A stretch of DNA of 64,000 nt from Pseudorhodobacter antarcticus (lineage in GTDB: Bacteria; Pseudomonadota; Alphaproteobacteria; Rhodobacterales; Rhodobacteraceae), in the NCBI RefSeq assembly GCF_900110135.1, contig NZ_FOCO01000001.1:1-64000 (forward strand). Direction: 5' to 3'. The translations under genes and the position numbers were made by a program. The notes under the pieces are model-generated. The model was not told the origin of the DNA. It saw only the letters and a list, made by a program, of their open reading frames with translations, and searched no databases. The first letter of the stretch is position 1. The number at the start of each line of letters is the position of its first letter. Of this stretch, positions 37,991 through 47,829 are shown piece after piece.

Positions 37991-38661
37991 GGATGCAGGC
38001 TTCCTGTGGTCATGTGGCGCTTGGTGCCGTGGCCTTTGCGCCGCTCTACGCCAAATCCGGCGGCCTGCAAGCCCCGGCGCACAAACCCCGCCGCCGTATA
38101 GGTCGCAAATGTGCCGCCGGGTGCGGTGTGACGCGCGACCTGCGCCATCAAATCGGGCGACCACAGTTCCGGGTTTTTGGCGGGCGAAAACCCATCCAAA
38201 AACCACGCATCCGCGCGGCCACCCCATGCAGGCAAGGTGTCCCGCGCATCGCCCACAACCACTTCCACCGCGACATGGCCCAATTGAAACACGCGCTGCC
38301 CCTGTGCCCATACGTCCAAAAACGGCCCCGCCACCGCCGCCGCCTCTGGGAACGCCGCCAGCGCGCGCCGAATGTCAGGGGCCGCCATCGGATACGCCTC
38401 AAACGAGGTGAACCGGATCGGCACCTCTGCCACCAAAACAACCGCCAACAGGTTCAACCCCGTGCCAAACCCCAGTTCCGCAATATGAAACCCCGGGTGC
38501 AGCCGCACGGGCAGGTCATTGCCGTCCAAAAACACATGGCGCGTCTCTGCCAAACCATTGGCTAGACTAAAATACGGGTCATCAAACCGGGTGGAGACGG
38601 GCAAATCCCCGTTTCGCCAGTCAAGCACCGCTTGGATTTCGGGTGGGGTCTGGTTTGGCAC
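37987..38661 (-). CDS. mnmD: tRNA 5-methylaminomethyl-2-thiouridine methyltransferase domain (MnmD/MnmC1)
   Basis: 224 aa from a GTG at 38661 (AGGCG 9 bases upstream). No ATG is available before an open stretch antisense to the oxidoreductase gene. Motifs ELGFGTGLNLLA (SAM site) and AWFLDGFSPAKNPELW are those of the methyltransferase half of MnmC, which methylates nm5s2U34 of tRNA-Glu/Lys/Gln. The FAD half is encoded separately by the divergent neighbour. Confidence 0.82.
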   Translation of the reverse strand: MPNQTPPEIQAVLDWRNGDLPVSTRFDDPYFSLANGLAETRHVFLDGNDLPVRLHPGFHIAELGFGTGLNLLAVVLVAEVPIRFTSFEAYPMAAPDIRRALAAFPEAAAVAGPFLDVWAQGQRVFQLGHVAVEVVVGDARDTLPAWGGRADAWFLDGFSPAKNPELWSPDLMAQVARHTAPGGTFATYTAAGFVRRGLQAAGFGVERRKGHGTKRHMTTGSLHP

Positions 38662-38713
38662 GGGCAAATCGCCTAAAGCTGCAATGCGGCGACAATGGGC
38701 AAAGGAACGCGGA

Positions 38714-39754
38714 ATGGCAACGCCGGATCTGACGGTACATGGCGCGGGCATCTTTGGCCTGTCCATCGCTTGGGCCGCCGCAAAACGCGGCGCAAAGGTG
38801 CGGGTGATTGAAGCGGCAGCGCCGGGCGCGGGGTCATCAGGCGGCATCGTGGGTGCGCTCGCCCCGCATGTTCCCGAAAACTGGAATGACAAAAAAGCTT
38901 TTCAACTCGACAGCTTGTTGATGGCCGAAAGCTGGTGGGCCGATGTGCAAGCCACAGGCGGCATTGACCCCGAATACGCCCGCACAGGCCGGTTGCAACC
39001 CATTAATGATGCCGCAGCACTGGACCTTGCCCATGATCGGGCCGCCACTGCAGAAACACTGTGGCAAGGCCGCGCCGCATGGCAGGTCGTCCGCGCAACT
39101 GGTGCCGCTTGGGAACCGCACAGCCCCACAGGCTGGCTGATCCACGACACGCTGACCGCTCGCTTGCACCCCCGCGCCGCCATCAACGCCCTAATCGCAG
39201 CCCTAGCCGCCAAAGGCACCGACATCGTCATTGGCCCCGCCCCCGCAACCGGCCCCCAAGTCTGGGCCACCGGGTACGCGGGCCTGCTGACACTTTCCAA
39301 AGGGCGCAACCGCCCCGTTGGCAGCGGCGTCAAAGGCCAAGCCGCCTGTTTGGACTATGCCGCGCGCGACCTGCCGCAAATCTTTACCGATGGGCTGCAC
39401 ATCATCCCGCATGCCAATGGCACCGTCGCAATCGGCTCCACCTCCGAACGCAAATGGGCGCGCGATGCCACCACCGATGCGCAGCTGGACACGCTGATCG
39501 CAAAGGCCCGCGCAGCCCTGCCCTGCCTTGCAGATGCGCCCGTGGTCGACCGCTGGGCAGGCATCCGCCCCCGCGCCCACAGCCGCGCCCCAATGTTGGG
39601 CGCGTGGCCTGACCGCCCCGACCATTTCATCGCCAATGGCGGCTTCAAAATCGGCTTTGGCATGGCCCCAAAAGTGGCAGAGGTGATGGTGGAGCTAATC
39701 CTAAATGGCCACGACACCATCCCTGATGATTTCAACGTCGCGGCTAATTTCTAA
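38714..39754 (+). CDS. FAD-dependent oxidoreductase, MnmC2-like (DAO fold)
   Basis: 346 aa. D-amino-acid-oxidase fold: VHGAGIFGLSIAWAAAKRGAKVRVIE at residues 8-33 binds FAD, GSSGGIVGALAPHVPE follows, and the C-terminal RPRAHSRAPMLG and NGGFKIGFGMAP match MnmC C-terminal domains. The equivalent domain in MnmC oxidises cmnm5U to nm5U. Ribosome site AAAGGA 7 bases before ATG. Divergent from mnmD with 52 bp between the starts. A generic glycine/D-amino-acid oxidase remains possible. Confidence 0.72.
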   Translation: MATPDLTVHGAGIFGLSIAWAAAKRGAKVRVIEAAAPGAGSSGGIVGALAPHVPENWNDKKAFQLDSLLMAESWWADVQATGGIDPEYARTGRLQPINDAAALDLAHDRAATAETLWQGRAAWQVVRATGAAWEPHSPTGWLIHDTLTARLHPRAAINALIAALAAKGTDIVIGPAPATGPQVWATGYAGLLTLSKGRNRPVGSGVKGQAACLDYAARDLPQIFTDGLHIIPHANGTVAIGSTSERKWARDATTDAQLDTLIAKARAALPCLADAPVVDRWAGIRPRAHSRAPMLGAWPDRPDHFIANGGFKIGFGMAPKVAEVMVELILNGHDTIPDDFNVAANF

Positions 39755-39757
39755 CCC

Positions 39758-40309
39758 TTAGCGGGCCAGCAATTCCACCTCATCGCGCAACGCAGCCATC
39801 AAATCACCCAAGATTTTGGCAGATTGTGCGTCGCTCAAATGCCCATCCCCGTCAAACGCCGCGTGCGATGATGCAATCATCACCTCTGGGCCTTGCAACA
39901 GGCGCGGCCGAAACGGGGCCATGCACAGCCGCAACGAATATTGCGCCCGCGCGCCGCCTGCCCGCCCCGCCGCAGCCGAGACAATCGCCACAGGTTTGCC
40001 CACCCAAACGCCGCCCGGCACGCGACTGATCCAATCCAACGCGTTCTTCAACACGCCGGACAAGCCCGAATTATACTCTGGTGTTGCAATAACAATCGCG
40101 TCTGCCGCCGCAATTTGCGCGTGAACCGCTTGCACCGCAGCCGGGATTCCCGCAGCGGTTTCCAAATCGCCATCATACAGCGGCAGTCGCAAATCAGCCT
40201 CTTCATACGCCGCTGGTGCATAATGGCGCCGCGCCTCTGTCAACAGCATGCGGTTTGTCGATGCACCCCGCAAAGACCCGCAAAGGCCCAAAAGTTTATG
40301 ATCTGCCAT
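39758..40309 (-). CDS. NADPH-dependent FMN reductase family protein
   Basis: 183 aa flavodoxin-like enzyme. N-terminal LLGLCGSLRGASTNRMLL binds FMN phosphate; ATPEYNSGLSGVLKNALDW is the family signature. The cytosolic NAD(P)H-dependent reductase acts on flavins or quinones. Convergent with the FAD gene (3-bp gap). Confidence 0.85.
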   Translation of the reverse strand: MADHKLLGLCGSLRGASTNRMLLTEARRHYAPAAYEEADLRLPLYDGDLETAAGIPAAVQAVHAQIAAADAIVIATPEYNSGLSGVLKNALDWISRVPGGVWVGKPVAIVSAAAGRAGGARAQYSLRLCMAPFRPRLLQGPEVMIASSHAAFDGDGHLSDAQSAKILGDLMAALRDEVELLAR

Positions 40310-40427
40310 AACGCTCCCTTTTTTCTAATTACCCATATCTAACCCACGCCTCGGCCCTTACAACCGCCCCTTGCACCTGCCCGCGCCCTATCGCACTCTG
40401 CCTGCAACGGCGAAATGGGGGCATATC

Positions 40428-42077
40428 ATGCGGCACGGCGGGCAAATTCTGGTCGATCAACTGGCGATCCAAGGGGTCACGCGCGTGTTTTCCGTACCGG
40501 GCGAAAGCTTCCTCGCCGCACTTGATGGCCTGCATGACAGCGGCATCCAAAACATCGTGTGTCGCCAAGAAGGCGGGGCCGCCATGATGGCCGAGGCGCA
40601 TGGCAAACTGACCGGAACCCCCGGCGTTTTGTTCGTGACGCGCGGGCCCGGTGCCACCAACGCCAGCGCAGGCATCCATATTGCCAAACAAGACAGCACA
40701 CCGATGGTCGTTTTCGTCGGCCAAATCGCCCGCCACCACCGCGACCGAGAAGCATTCCAAGAGGTGGATTACCGCGCCGTGTTCGGCACCCTTGCCAAAT
40801 GGGCGACGGAAGTGGACCAAATCGAACGGCTGCCCGAATATATCAGCCACGCCTTCCATCTCGCCACCTCTGGCCGCCGCGGCCCCGTGGTTCTGGCATT
40901 ACCCGAGGATATGCTGTCGGCCATGGTCGATGTCGCGGACCTGCCCGCCCCCGCCCCGCAACCCTTTGGGGTCAGCCGCGAACAGGTGCAGGCCGTGACC
41001 GATGCACTGGCACAGGCCCAGCGCCCCTTGGTGCTAGCGGGCGGCCCAAACTGGTCGGCAGACGCCGCGCAAAACCTTGAAACATTCGCGAAAAACTGGA
41101 ACTTGCCTGTCGCCGTCTCCTTTCGCCGCCAAGACCGGATGAACAACGATCACCCCAATTTTGTCGGTGACTTGGGCGTGGGGATGAACCCGAAACTGGG
41201 CCAAATGCTCACCCAAACGGATCTTCTCTTGGTTCTCGGCGCGCGCCTTGGCGATACCACAACCAACGGGTACGAACTCCTGGACCCCACCCGCCCCGGC
41301 CCACGCATCCTACACATTCACCCCGACCCGTCCGAACTGGGCCGCGTTTTTCACCCCGCCCTCGCCATCCCCGCCCGCGCCGATCACATGCTGGAACGCC
41401 TTGCGCAAACCACAGGCACAGGCGCTTGGGCCGATTGGACCAAAACCGCCCGCGCCAATTACGACAGCTGGCAAAACCCGATTGCCACACCCGGTGCGAT
41501 AAAATTGGAACAGGTCGTGACGTGGCTGTCCGCCAACTTGCCCCATGACAGCATCCTGACCAATGGCGCGGGCAATTATGCGGCATTTTTGCACCGCTAT
41601 TACCGCTTTCGCCATTATGGCACCCAAGTTGCCCCCACATCCGGCTCCATGGGCTACGGCTTTCCGGCTGCTATTGCGGCAAGCCTGCAACACCCGGACA
41701 AAACTGTGGTCTGCATGGCAGGCGATGGTTGCTTTCAAATGACCTGTAATGAGGCGTCAACGGCCGTCCAACACGGCGCCAAACCCATCGTCATCGTCGC
41801 CAACAACGGCCGCTACGGCACCATCCGCATGCACCAAGAACGCCACTATCCCGGCCGCCCCTCGGGCACTGACCTTGCCAACCCCGATTTCGCCGCCCTC
41901 GCCCACGCCTACGGTGGCCACGGCGAAACCGTCACAGATCAGGCCGGTTTCCCCGCCGCCTTCGCGCGTGCCCAAGCGGCCAAGACGCTGGCAATCATCG
42001 AATTGAAACTGGACCCCGACATGCTAACCACAGGCCAATCTCTCAGCCAAATCAAAGCGGCCTCTAAACCCGCCTAA
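40428..42077 (+). CDS. thiamine-diphosphate enzyme, acetolactate synthase-like
   Basis: 549 aa. Catalytic Glu region GIQNIVCRQEGGAAMMAEAHGK, PTSGSMGYGFPAAIAAS, and the ThDP/Mg motif GDGCFQMTCNEASTAV...NNGRYGTI (GDG-N about 30). It belongs to the IlvB superfamily, but no ilvH regulatory subunit follows, so it may be a stand-alone ThDP lyase, decarboxylase or acetolactate synthase-like enzyme. The start MRHGGQIL was chosen by similarity to family N-termini; an upstream in-frame ATG at 40371 exists. Confidence 0.75.
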   Translation: MRHGGQILVDQLAIQGVTRVFSVPGESFLAALDGLHDSGIQNIVCRQEGGAAMMAEAHGKLTGTPGVLFVTRGPGATNASAGIHIAKQDSTPMVVFVGQIARHHRDREAFQEVDYRAVFGTLAKWATEVDQIERLPEYISHAFHLATSGRRGPVVLALPEDMLSAMVDVADLPAPAPQPFGVSREQVQAVTDALAQAQRPLVLAGGPNWSADAAQNLETFAKNWNLPVAVSFRRQDRMNNDHPNFVGDLGVGMNPKLGQMLTQTDLLLVLGARLGDTTTNGYELLDPTRPGPRILHIHPDPSELGRVFHPALAIPARADHMLERLAQTTGTGAWADWTKTARANYDSWQNPIATPGAIKLEQVVTWLSANLPHDSILTNGAGNYAAFLHRYYRFRHYGTQVAPTSGSMGYGFPAAIAASLQHPDKTVVCMAGDGCFQMTCNEASTAVQHGAKPIVIVANNGRYGTIRMHQERHYPGRPSGTDLANPDFAALAHAYGGHGETVTDQAGFPAAFARAQAAKTLAIIELKLDPDMLTTGQSLSQIKAASKPA

Positions 42078-42079
42078 CC

Positions 42080-42109
42080 TATTCATCTTGGTAAAAATAC
42101 TTCGGGGGT
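42080..42109 (-). repeat. intergenic repeat A, copy 5 (divergent variant)
   Basis: Minus strand reads GACCCCCGAAGTATTTTTAC then CAAGATGAAT. It fills the convergent gap between the ThDP enzyme gene and slt. The variant core GTATTTTTACCAAGATGAA departs from the others at a few bases. Confidence 0.5.
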
Positions 42110-42165
42110 CGCCAAGGTGCGCCATCGGTTCAAGCACCGCTGGCGACGGGGCAGCGCGCCCGCCC

Positions 42166-44121
42166 TTACCGCCCCGACAATTCCGCGCTGACGTTCACAA
42201 CCCCAACCGACCCGCGCAACATCGCGCGGTAAATCACCAGCGATTCCACCACCCGCATCACATAGGTGCGGGTTTCCGAAAACGGGATCGTCTCTACCCA
42301 ATCGACAATATCCACGCCCTCAACCCTAGGGTCGCCAAACTCGGTAATCCAGCGCCGTGGCCGCCCCGGTCCCGCATTATACCCCGACGCAATCAGCGCG
42401 ATGGAGGTGCCAAACTCCTCCACCAACTGCGCCAAATATCCCGCCCCCAGCACCACATTATACGCCGGATCACGGGTCAAATCGCTTAAAACATAAGGTT
42501 TCCCCAGCTTAGCCGCCATCAACTCTGCCGTGCCCGGCATCACCTGCATCAACCCGCGCGCGCCCGCAGGGCTAACCACCACGGGGTTAAATTCACTTTC
42601 CCGCCGCGCGATGGACAGCGCCAGCGCCCGGCTTACCGCCAAACCATCGGGCACCATATCCACCACCGGGAAATAGGCGCGCGGCAAAATCACACCTCGC
42701 CCCGCCGCCTGCTTGCCAATCAGCACCGCGATATGCGGCTGCCCCAGCGCCAGCGCCGCATCGCCCAACTGGCGCAAACTCCGCGCATCCAGCCCTTCGG
42801 CCAAATGCAGCAGGAACCGCTTGGCCAGGTCCAAATCCCCCGCTGCCAACAATTGCGTCGCCGCCTCAAACACCGTCGATGTCGCAAACGCAGCCCCGCG
42901 CCAATCGCCGCCCTGCGCTGTGGAAATCAGCGCGCTGTCCAACGGCAGCCCCAATTTCTCGGCACTCAACAACCCGTAATAGGCGGTTTGATGCTGCGCG
43001 CCCGCCTCAAACGCCGCGCGGGCAGCGGCGAAATTGCCCAAGGCTTCCTCCGCCCGCCCTTCCCAATAATGCGCCCGCGACAGGCTGATGGGCGTGCTGA
43101 CGCCTTGTTTCAAATGTTGGAAATGGGCCCGCGCTGTAGTCCCATCTTTCAGCTGGCGCAGCGCAATGAACCCCGCCAAAAACTCCAACTCGGCATAGTC
43201 TGCCCCTTCGGTCAAATGGTGCTGCGATGCCACGCGGTACGCATCGCGCGCACGCCCCGCCTTAACCAGCGCCCGCGCAATCCCCGCCCGCCTGTCCGCC
43301 CATTCGCCGGGCCGCCCAAGCGATGCCGCAGACGCCGACCGTTCAAACAGCAACTCAATCGCACCATCTTGCAAATCCGACCGCACGCGCCACAAAAACC
43401 GCTCATACGCCAGCCCCGGATCACCCGCCTGCGCCGCAGGCACCGCTGAAATCAGCGCATTCACCCCATCCGCTTTGTTGCGCAACGCAATCCGCGCGCG
43501 CGCCAGTGCTTGCCAACCAGCTGGCACCAAGGACAACATCCGCGCCGCCTCATCCTCACGCCCTTCCCACAGCAGCATGTCCAACCGCGCCACATGCGCC
43601 TCTTTCAAAACCGCACCTTGCAACGCGATCATCTGCGCTTGATCTGCGCTGGAAAACCGCAAATTGCCCCAGGCATTGCGCGCCACTTTGCCCGCCGCCT
43701 CTGTCTGCCCCAGCGCCAGATGTGCTTGCACCAAGGCCAAAGCGCCCGCAGCGGTCGATGGCCGATCCTTGGCAAAATAGGCGATCACGCGTTCGGGCTG
43801 TGATGTTCGCACCACCGCCACCTCACCCTTTTGGTGCAACAGCGCCATGCCCGGCCAATCCGACCGCCGCGTCAAAAACGCCTCGTAATCACCCAGCAAC
43901 CCGTCGCCCGCACGCAGGCGCTGCCATTCCACAATATCAAGCGCCACCCCTCGCGGGGCCAAACTGCGCGCCTTGTCCCAATCGCGCGCACTGGATGCCG
44001 CCAGCGCCGCGCGCAACCCATCGGCATGGGCGGGTGCGGCCAGCACCAATGCCAACAAAAGGGCAAAAAGCAGCGCAAAGGATACGGCGAAGCGACGGCG
44101 GGGGGCATTTTGTGTGTTCAT
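42166..44121 (-). CDS. slt: soluble lytic murein transglycosylase
   Basis: 651 aa. Signal peptide ([23 protein letters not shown]), a long alpha-superhelical U-domain of TPR-like helices, and a C-terminal SLT domain with catalytic Glu in [21 protein letters not shown], and GYNAGPGR. Cleaves peptidoglycan glycan chains to 1,6-anhydro products in the periplasm. The start [11 protein letters not shown] follows GGAGGGTGC. Divergent from dapA with 162 bp between starts. Confidence 0.95.
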   Translation of the reverse strand: MNTQNAPRRRFAVSFALLFALLLALVLAAPAHADGLRAALAASSARDWDKARSLAPRGVALDIVEWQRLRAGDGLLGDYEAFLTRRSDWPGMALLHQKGEVAVVRTSQPERVIAYFAKDRPSTAAGALALVQAHLALGQTEAAGKVARNAWGNLRFSSADQAQMIALQGAVLKEAHVARLDMLLWEGREDEAARMLSLVPAGWQALARARIALRNKADGVNALISAVPAAQAGDPGLAYERFLWRVRSDLQDGAIELLFERSASAASLGRPGEWADRRAGIARALVKAGRARDAYRVASQHHLTEGADYAELEFLAGFIALRQLKDGTTARAHFQHLKQGVSTPISLSRAHYWEGRAEEALGNFAAARAAFEAGAQHQTAYYGLLSAEKLGLPLDSALISTAQGGDWRGAAFATSTVFEAATQLLAAGDLDLAKRFLLHLAEGLDARSLRQLGDAALALGQPHIAVLIGKQAAGRGVILPRAYFPVVDMVPDGLAVSRALALSIARRESEFNPVVVSPAGARGLMQVMPGTAELMAAKLGKPYVLSDLTRDPAYNVVLGAGYLAQLVEEFGTSIALIASGYNAGPGRPRRWITEFGDPRVEGVDIVDWVETIPFSETRTYVMRVVESLVIYRAMLRGSVGVVNVSAELSGR

Positions 44122-44283
44122 GCACCCTCCTTTGCCAGCCCTCCCGCGCCCTTGCAACTCACATCCCCGCCAGTCGGCAAATTCTCCCCACCGCACCCCG
44201 CTTGGCAAGCTGCAAACATGACGCTAGGAAGGCAACAAGACAGGGGCGATTCAACGCCTCCACCACAAAAAAGGATCAGCACC

Positions 44284-45159
44284 ATGTTCAAAGGATCAAT
44301 GCCCGCCTTGGTCACACCGTTCAAGGACGGCAAAGTGGACATCGCAGCCCTGAAAAAACTGGTGGATTGGCATGTGACCGAGGGCAGCCACGGCCTCGTC
44401 CCCGTTGGCACCACGGGCGAAAGCCCCACACTCAGCCACGCCGAACACGCCTTGGTGATTGACGAGGTGGTCAAAGCCGCTGCTGGCCGCATCCCCGTGA
44501 TCGCAGGCGCAGGAAGCAACAACACCGCCGAAGGCATTGGGCTTATCCAACACGCCGAACGCGTTGGCGCATCGGCAGCACTGATTGTAACGCCCTATTA
44601 CAACAAACCGACCCAAGCCGGGCTGATCGCGCATTTCACCGCGCTGCATGATTGCTGCAATCTGCCGATCATCATCTACAATATCCCCGGCCGTTCCGTC
44701 GTCGATATGTCGCCCGCCACCATGGGCGAACTGGCAAAATTGCCCCGCATTATCGGGGTAAAGGATGCCACAGGCGATCTGTCGCGCGTCCCCAAACAGC
44801 GCATCACCTGCGGCAAGGGTTTCGTGCAATTGTCGGGTGAGGATGCGACCGCTTTGGGCTTTAACGCGCACGGCGGTGTGGGCTGTATCTCTGTGACCGC
44901 CAATATCGCACCGCGTCTGTGCGCCCAGTTCCAAGAGGCGACACTGGCAGGCGATTACGCCAAAGCCCTTGAAATTCAAGACCGCCTGATGCCTTTGCAC
45001 GATGCAATTTTCATCGAACCCGGCCTTGTCAGCGCCAAATACGGCCTGTCCGTTTTAGGCCTGTGCGCGCCCGATGTGCGCCTGCCTTTGGTCGGCCTAA
45101 CCGACCATGCCAAGGCGAAAATGGACGCCGCCATGCGCTTTGCAGGCCTTATCAATTGA
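44284..45159 (+). CDS. dapA: 4-hydroxy-tetrahydrodipicolinate synthase
   Basis: 291 aa TIM barrel, first committed step to lysine and diaminopimelate. [12 protein letters not shown] (Thr), [10 protein letters not shown] (Tyr relay), and the Schiff-base Lys in [11 protein letters not shown]. Start with AAAGGATCAGCACC ribosome site. smpB lies 1.7 kb downstream, a neighbour I recall for dapA in alphaproteobacteria. Confidence 0.96.
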   Translation: MFKGSMPALVTPFKDGKVDIAALKKLVDWHVTEGSHGLVPVGTTGESPTLSHAEHALVIDEVVKAAAGRIPVIAGAGSNNTAEGIGLIQHAERVGASAALIVTPYYNKPTQAGLIAHFTALHDCCNLPIIIYNIPGRSVVDMSPATMGELAKLPRIIGVKDATGDLSRVPKQRITCGKGFVQLSGEDATALGFNAHGGVGCISVTANIAPRLCAQFQEATLAGDYAKALEIQDRLMPLHDAIFIEPGLVSAKYGLSVLGLCAPDVRLPLVGLTDHAKAKMDAAMRFAGLIN

Positions 45160-45247
45160 TACCGTTCCCCGCCCGTCCCCTGGTCCGGCACCCGCCCGGA
45201 CGGGGACCAAAACCACCGTCTTGGTGACCGACAATAAGGACGCGACA

Positions 45248-45913
45248 ATGCACCTGAACGCCGATTTTGCCAAAGCGTGTGTCATTCGCCCCGCCGATCA
45301 CACATGGACCAAATCCCCCGCCGCAGGCGTGGAACGCATGATGCTGGACCGCATCGGCGATGAAGTTGCGCGCGCCACCTCCCTCGTGCGCTTTGCCCCC
45401 AATTCCCATTTCGCCCCCCACAACCATGACGGGGGCGAAGAGTTTTTGGTGATGGACGGCGTGTTTTCCGACGATTCCGGCGACTACCCCGCAGGCAGCT
45501 ATATCCGCAATCCCATCGGCACCCGCCATCAGCCTTTCACCCATCAAGGCTGCACGATTTTCGTCAAGCTCCACCAGTTCGACGCCGCCGATCAAACCCC
45601 GGTTCACATCAACACCAAAACCGCCGCTTTTCGTCCCGGCATGGTGGCGGGCCTGTCCGTCCTCCCCCTCCACTCCACTCTGAATGAAAACGTGGCAATG
45701 GTCCGCTGGGCCCCCGGCACCCGCTTTACCCCCCACGCCCACTGGGGCGGAGAGGAGATTTTCGTGGTCGAAGGCACGTTCCAAGACGAACACGGCGATT
45801 ATCCCGCAGGCAGTTGGCTGCGCAGCCCTCATCAATCGCGCCATCAACCTTGGTCCAATGACGGCTGCCTGATCTATGTGAAAACCGGGCACCTTTACCC
45901 ACACGCCGCGTAA
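45248..45913 (+). CDS. double-cupin protein, ChrR-like cupin domains
   Basis: 221 aa with two cupin_7-type halves. The first has HFAPHNHDGGEEFLVMDG and the second RFTPHAHWGGEEIFVVEG; both keep the HxHxxGGEE metal ligands. Each is followed by a DYPAGS turn and a HQP motif. This resembles the C-terminal domain of ChrR-type anti-sigma factors but lacks their zinc-binding N-terminal part. Ribosome site AAGGACGCGACA. Function unknown; likely a small-molecule enzyme or sensor. Confidence 0.75.
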   Translation: MHLNADFAKACVIRPADHTWTKSPAAGVERMMLDRIGDEVARATSLVRFAPNSHFAPHNHDGGEEFLVMDGVFSDDSGDYPAGSYIRNPIGTRHQPFTHQGCTIFVKLHQFDAADQTPVHINTKTAAFRPGMVAGLSVLPLHSTLNENVAMVRWAPGTRFTPHAHWGGEEIFVVEGTFQDEHGDYPAGSWLRSPHQSRHQPWSNDGCLIYVKTGHLYPHAA

Positions 45914-45957
45914 AACCCCTGCACGGCGCAAACCCATCACGGCGAAAAGGCAACCCA

Positions 45958-46824
45958 ATGACCCCCAACCTGCGCGGCAGCCTGTTGATGATCGCCGCAA
46001 TGGCAGGTTTCGCAGTCGAAGATATGTTTTTAAAGACCGCTGCGCGCGCATTGCCCGTGGGCCAAATCCTAATGATTTTCGGCAGCGCAGGCATGATTTG
46101 CTTTGTCCTGCTGGCAAAGGCGCAAGGCGCGCGCCTGATCACCCCCGCACTCCTATCCCCCGCGATTTTGCTGCGCGCAGCGTCCGAGGTGGCGGGCCGT
46201 TTGTTCTATACCCTCGCGCTCGCGCTCACACCCCTGTCCTCTGCCTCTGCCATTTTGCAAGCGACCCCTTTGGTCGTGGTCGCAGGTGCCGCCCTTATTT
46301 TCAAAGAACGCGTGGGCTGGCGGCGCTGGTCGGCGATTGGCGTCGGCTTCATCGGCGTCCTTATTATCCTACGCCCCGGCCTTGATGGGTTCACACCGCT
46401 GTCCATCCTTGCGGTCCTTGGCATGCTCGGCTTTGCAGGCCGTGACCTTGCCACCCGCGCCGCCCCCAAAACCATTTCCAACCTCACGCTCGGTGTTTAC
46501 GGCTTTGCCATGATGGTTCCCACGGGTGCTGCCCTTTTGGCATGGACCGGGGGCGCTGTTTGGCCCAGCCCCACCACCGCCGCCACATTGGCCGCCGCCA
46601 CCCTGTTCGGCGTTGCGGGCTATTACGCGCTCACCGCCGCCATGCGCGTGGGTGAGGTGTCGCTGGTCACCCCCTTCCGCTATTCCCGCCTTTTGTTCGC
46701 CCTCATCCTCGGCGCGCTGGTCTTTGCCGAACGCCCCGATGCCGCCACCCTCATCGGCAGCGCGATCATCGTCGCCTCTGGCATCTATACCCTCTTGCGC
46801 GGGCGCCGCAGCAATCCGGCCTAA
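45958..46824 (+). CDS. EamA/DMT superfamily transporter
   Basis: 288 aa, about ten TM helices: LLMIAAMAGFAVEDMFLKTA, RAASEVAGRLFYTLALALTPL, ILQATPLVVVAGAALIFKERVGWRRW. The same EamA pattern as the transporter at 37097-37990 but with a different sequence. Starts 44 bp after the cupin gene with AAAGGCAACCCA as ribosome site. Substrate unknown. Confidence 0.82.
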   Translation: MTPNLRGSLLMIAAMAGFAVEDMFLKTAARALPVGQILMIFGSAGMICFVLLAKAQGARLITPALLSPAILLRAASEVAGRLFYTLALALTPLSSASAILQATPLVVVAGAALIFKERVGWRRWSAIGVGFIGVLIILRPGLDGFTPLSILAVLGMLGFAGRDLATRAAPKTISNLTLGVYGFAMMVPTGAALLAWTGGAVWPSPTTAATLAAATLFGVAGYYALTAAMRVGEVSLVTPFRYSRLLFALILGALVFAERPDAATLIGSAIIVASGIYTLLRGRRSNPA

Positions 46825-46866
46825 CCCCATCTGGACAGTCGCCCCGCCAACCCTTATCTGGGGGGC

Positions 46867-47340
46867 ATGGTAAAAATCAGCGACCCCAATTCTAAACTCA
46901 TCGCCGAAAACCGCCGCGCGCGGTTCGATTTCGCGATCGAGGATGATATCGAGGCAGGCATCATGCTGCTGGGGTCCGAGGTGAAATCCCTGCGCAACGG
47001 CGGTTCCAACATCGCCGAAAGCTATGCGAGTGTAGAGGATGGCGGGCTGTGGCTGATCAACAGCTACATCGCCCCTTACCAGCAAGCCAAAACCTGGGGC
47101 CATGAAGAACGCCGCAAGCGCAAACTGTTGGTGTCACGCAAGGAACTCGCCCGCCTGTGGAACGCTACCGCCCGCGAAGGCATGACCATCGTACCGTTGA
47201 AAATGTATTTCAACGAACGCGGCATGGTAAAGCTGAAAATCGGCATCGCCAAAGGCAAGAAAAACGCTGACAAGCGGGAAACTTCCGCCAAACGTGACTG
47301 GGATCGCCAAAAAGCCCGGCTTTTGAAGCAAAACCGTTAA
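46867..47340 (+). CDS. smpB: SsrA-binding protein SmpB
   Basis: 157 aa. Binds tmRNA for trans-translation on stalled ribosomes. [31 protein letters not shown] and the C-terminal [17 protein letters not shown] tail (the mRNA-channel tail) are characteristic. Starts 42 bp after the DMT transporter with GGGGGC upstream. No ssrA seen here. Confidence 0.96.
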   Translation: MVKISDPNSKLIAENRRARFDFAIEDDIEAGIMLLGSEVKSLRNGGSNIAESYASVEDGGLWLINSYIAPYQQAKTWGHEERRKRKLLVSRKELARLWNATAREGMTIVPLKMYFNERGMVKLKIGIAKGKKNADKRETSAKRDWDRQKARLLKQNR

Positions 47341-47419
47341 TTTTCCCCGTTTTTCGCGGCCCCGCAGCGCTATCCACACCCCAACGGCACAAAACGTGCC
47401 CAAACATGGGGAGAATATT

Positions 47420-47698
47420 ATGGAACTTATCATCAGCTTGATCGCAGGCGCATTGGGTGGCAACGCCGCAGGCGGCCTGTTGAAAAACCTCAGCCAAGGC
47501 CCGCTTTTGAACTCCATCCTTGGGGTCGTTGGCGGCGGTTTGGGCGGCCAAATTCTGGGCATGCTGGGCGCAGGCGGCATGGCGGCTGGCGGCGGTATGG
47601 ATGTGGCGGGCATTATTGGCGCGCTGGCATCGGGCGGCGTTGGCGGCGGCGCGTTGATCGCGCTGGTCGGCACCGTACGCAAAATGCTAGGCAAATAA
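47420..47698 (+). CDS. small glycine-rich hydrophobic protein, unknown
   Basis: 92 aa, starting MELIISLIAGALGGNAAGG with a GGGGAGA ribosome site. Nearly all Gly/Ala/Leu with repeated GG pairs, e.g. GVVGGGLGGQILGMLGAGG and GGVGGGALIALVG; ends KMLGK. A predicted membrane-inserting, Gly-zipper-like peptide. No charged catalytic residues. A terminator follows. Similar proteins are common in Rhodobacterales annotations as hypothetical. Confidence 0.65.
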   Translation: MELIISLIAGALGGNAAGGLLKNLSQGPLLNSILGVVGGGLGGQILGMLGAGGMAAGGGMDVAGIIGALASGGVGGGALIALVGTVRKMLGK

Positions 47699-47729
47699 AC
47701 GCGGGTCACACAACCCCAACCCACACACA

Positions 47730-47762
47730 AACGGCCCTTGCCCCCCGGCAGGGGCCGTTTTG
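47730..47762 (+). terminator. rho-independent terminator
   Basis: Stem ACGGCCCTTGCC / GGCAGGGGCCGT with a CCCC loop (one mismatch), then TTTTGC. It ends the Gly-rich gene unit before sseA. Confidence 0.7.
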
Positions 47763-47829
47763 CATGTTCGCGCCCTTGCCACACCGCCCCCATCCGCTAT
47801 ACCAAACCCTTGCAGATCAGGAGCCGACA

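Noticed and set aside
47420-47698. A toxin (type I peptide) identity for the Gly-rich protein
   Set aside because: Longer than type I toxins, no antisense RNA promoter or antitoxin seen, and it sits in a normal gene string.
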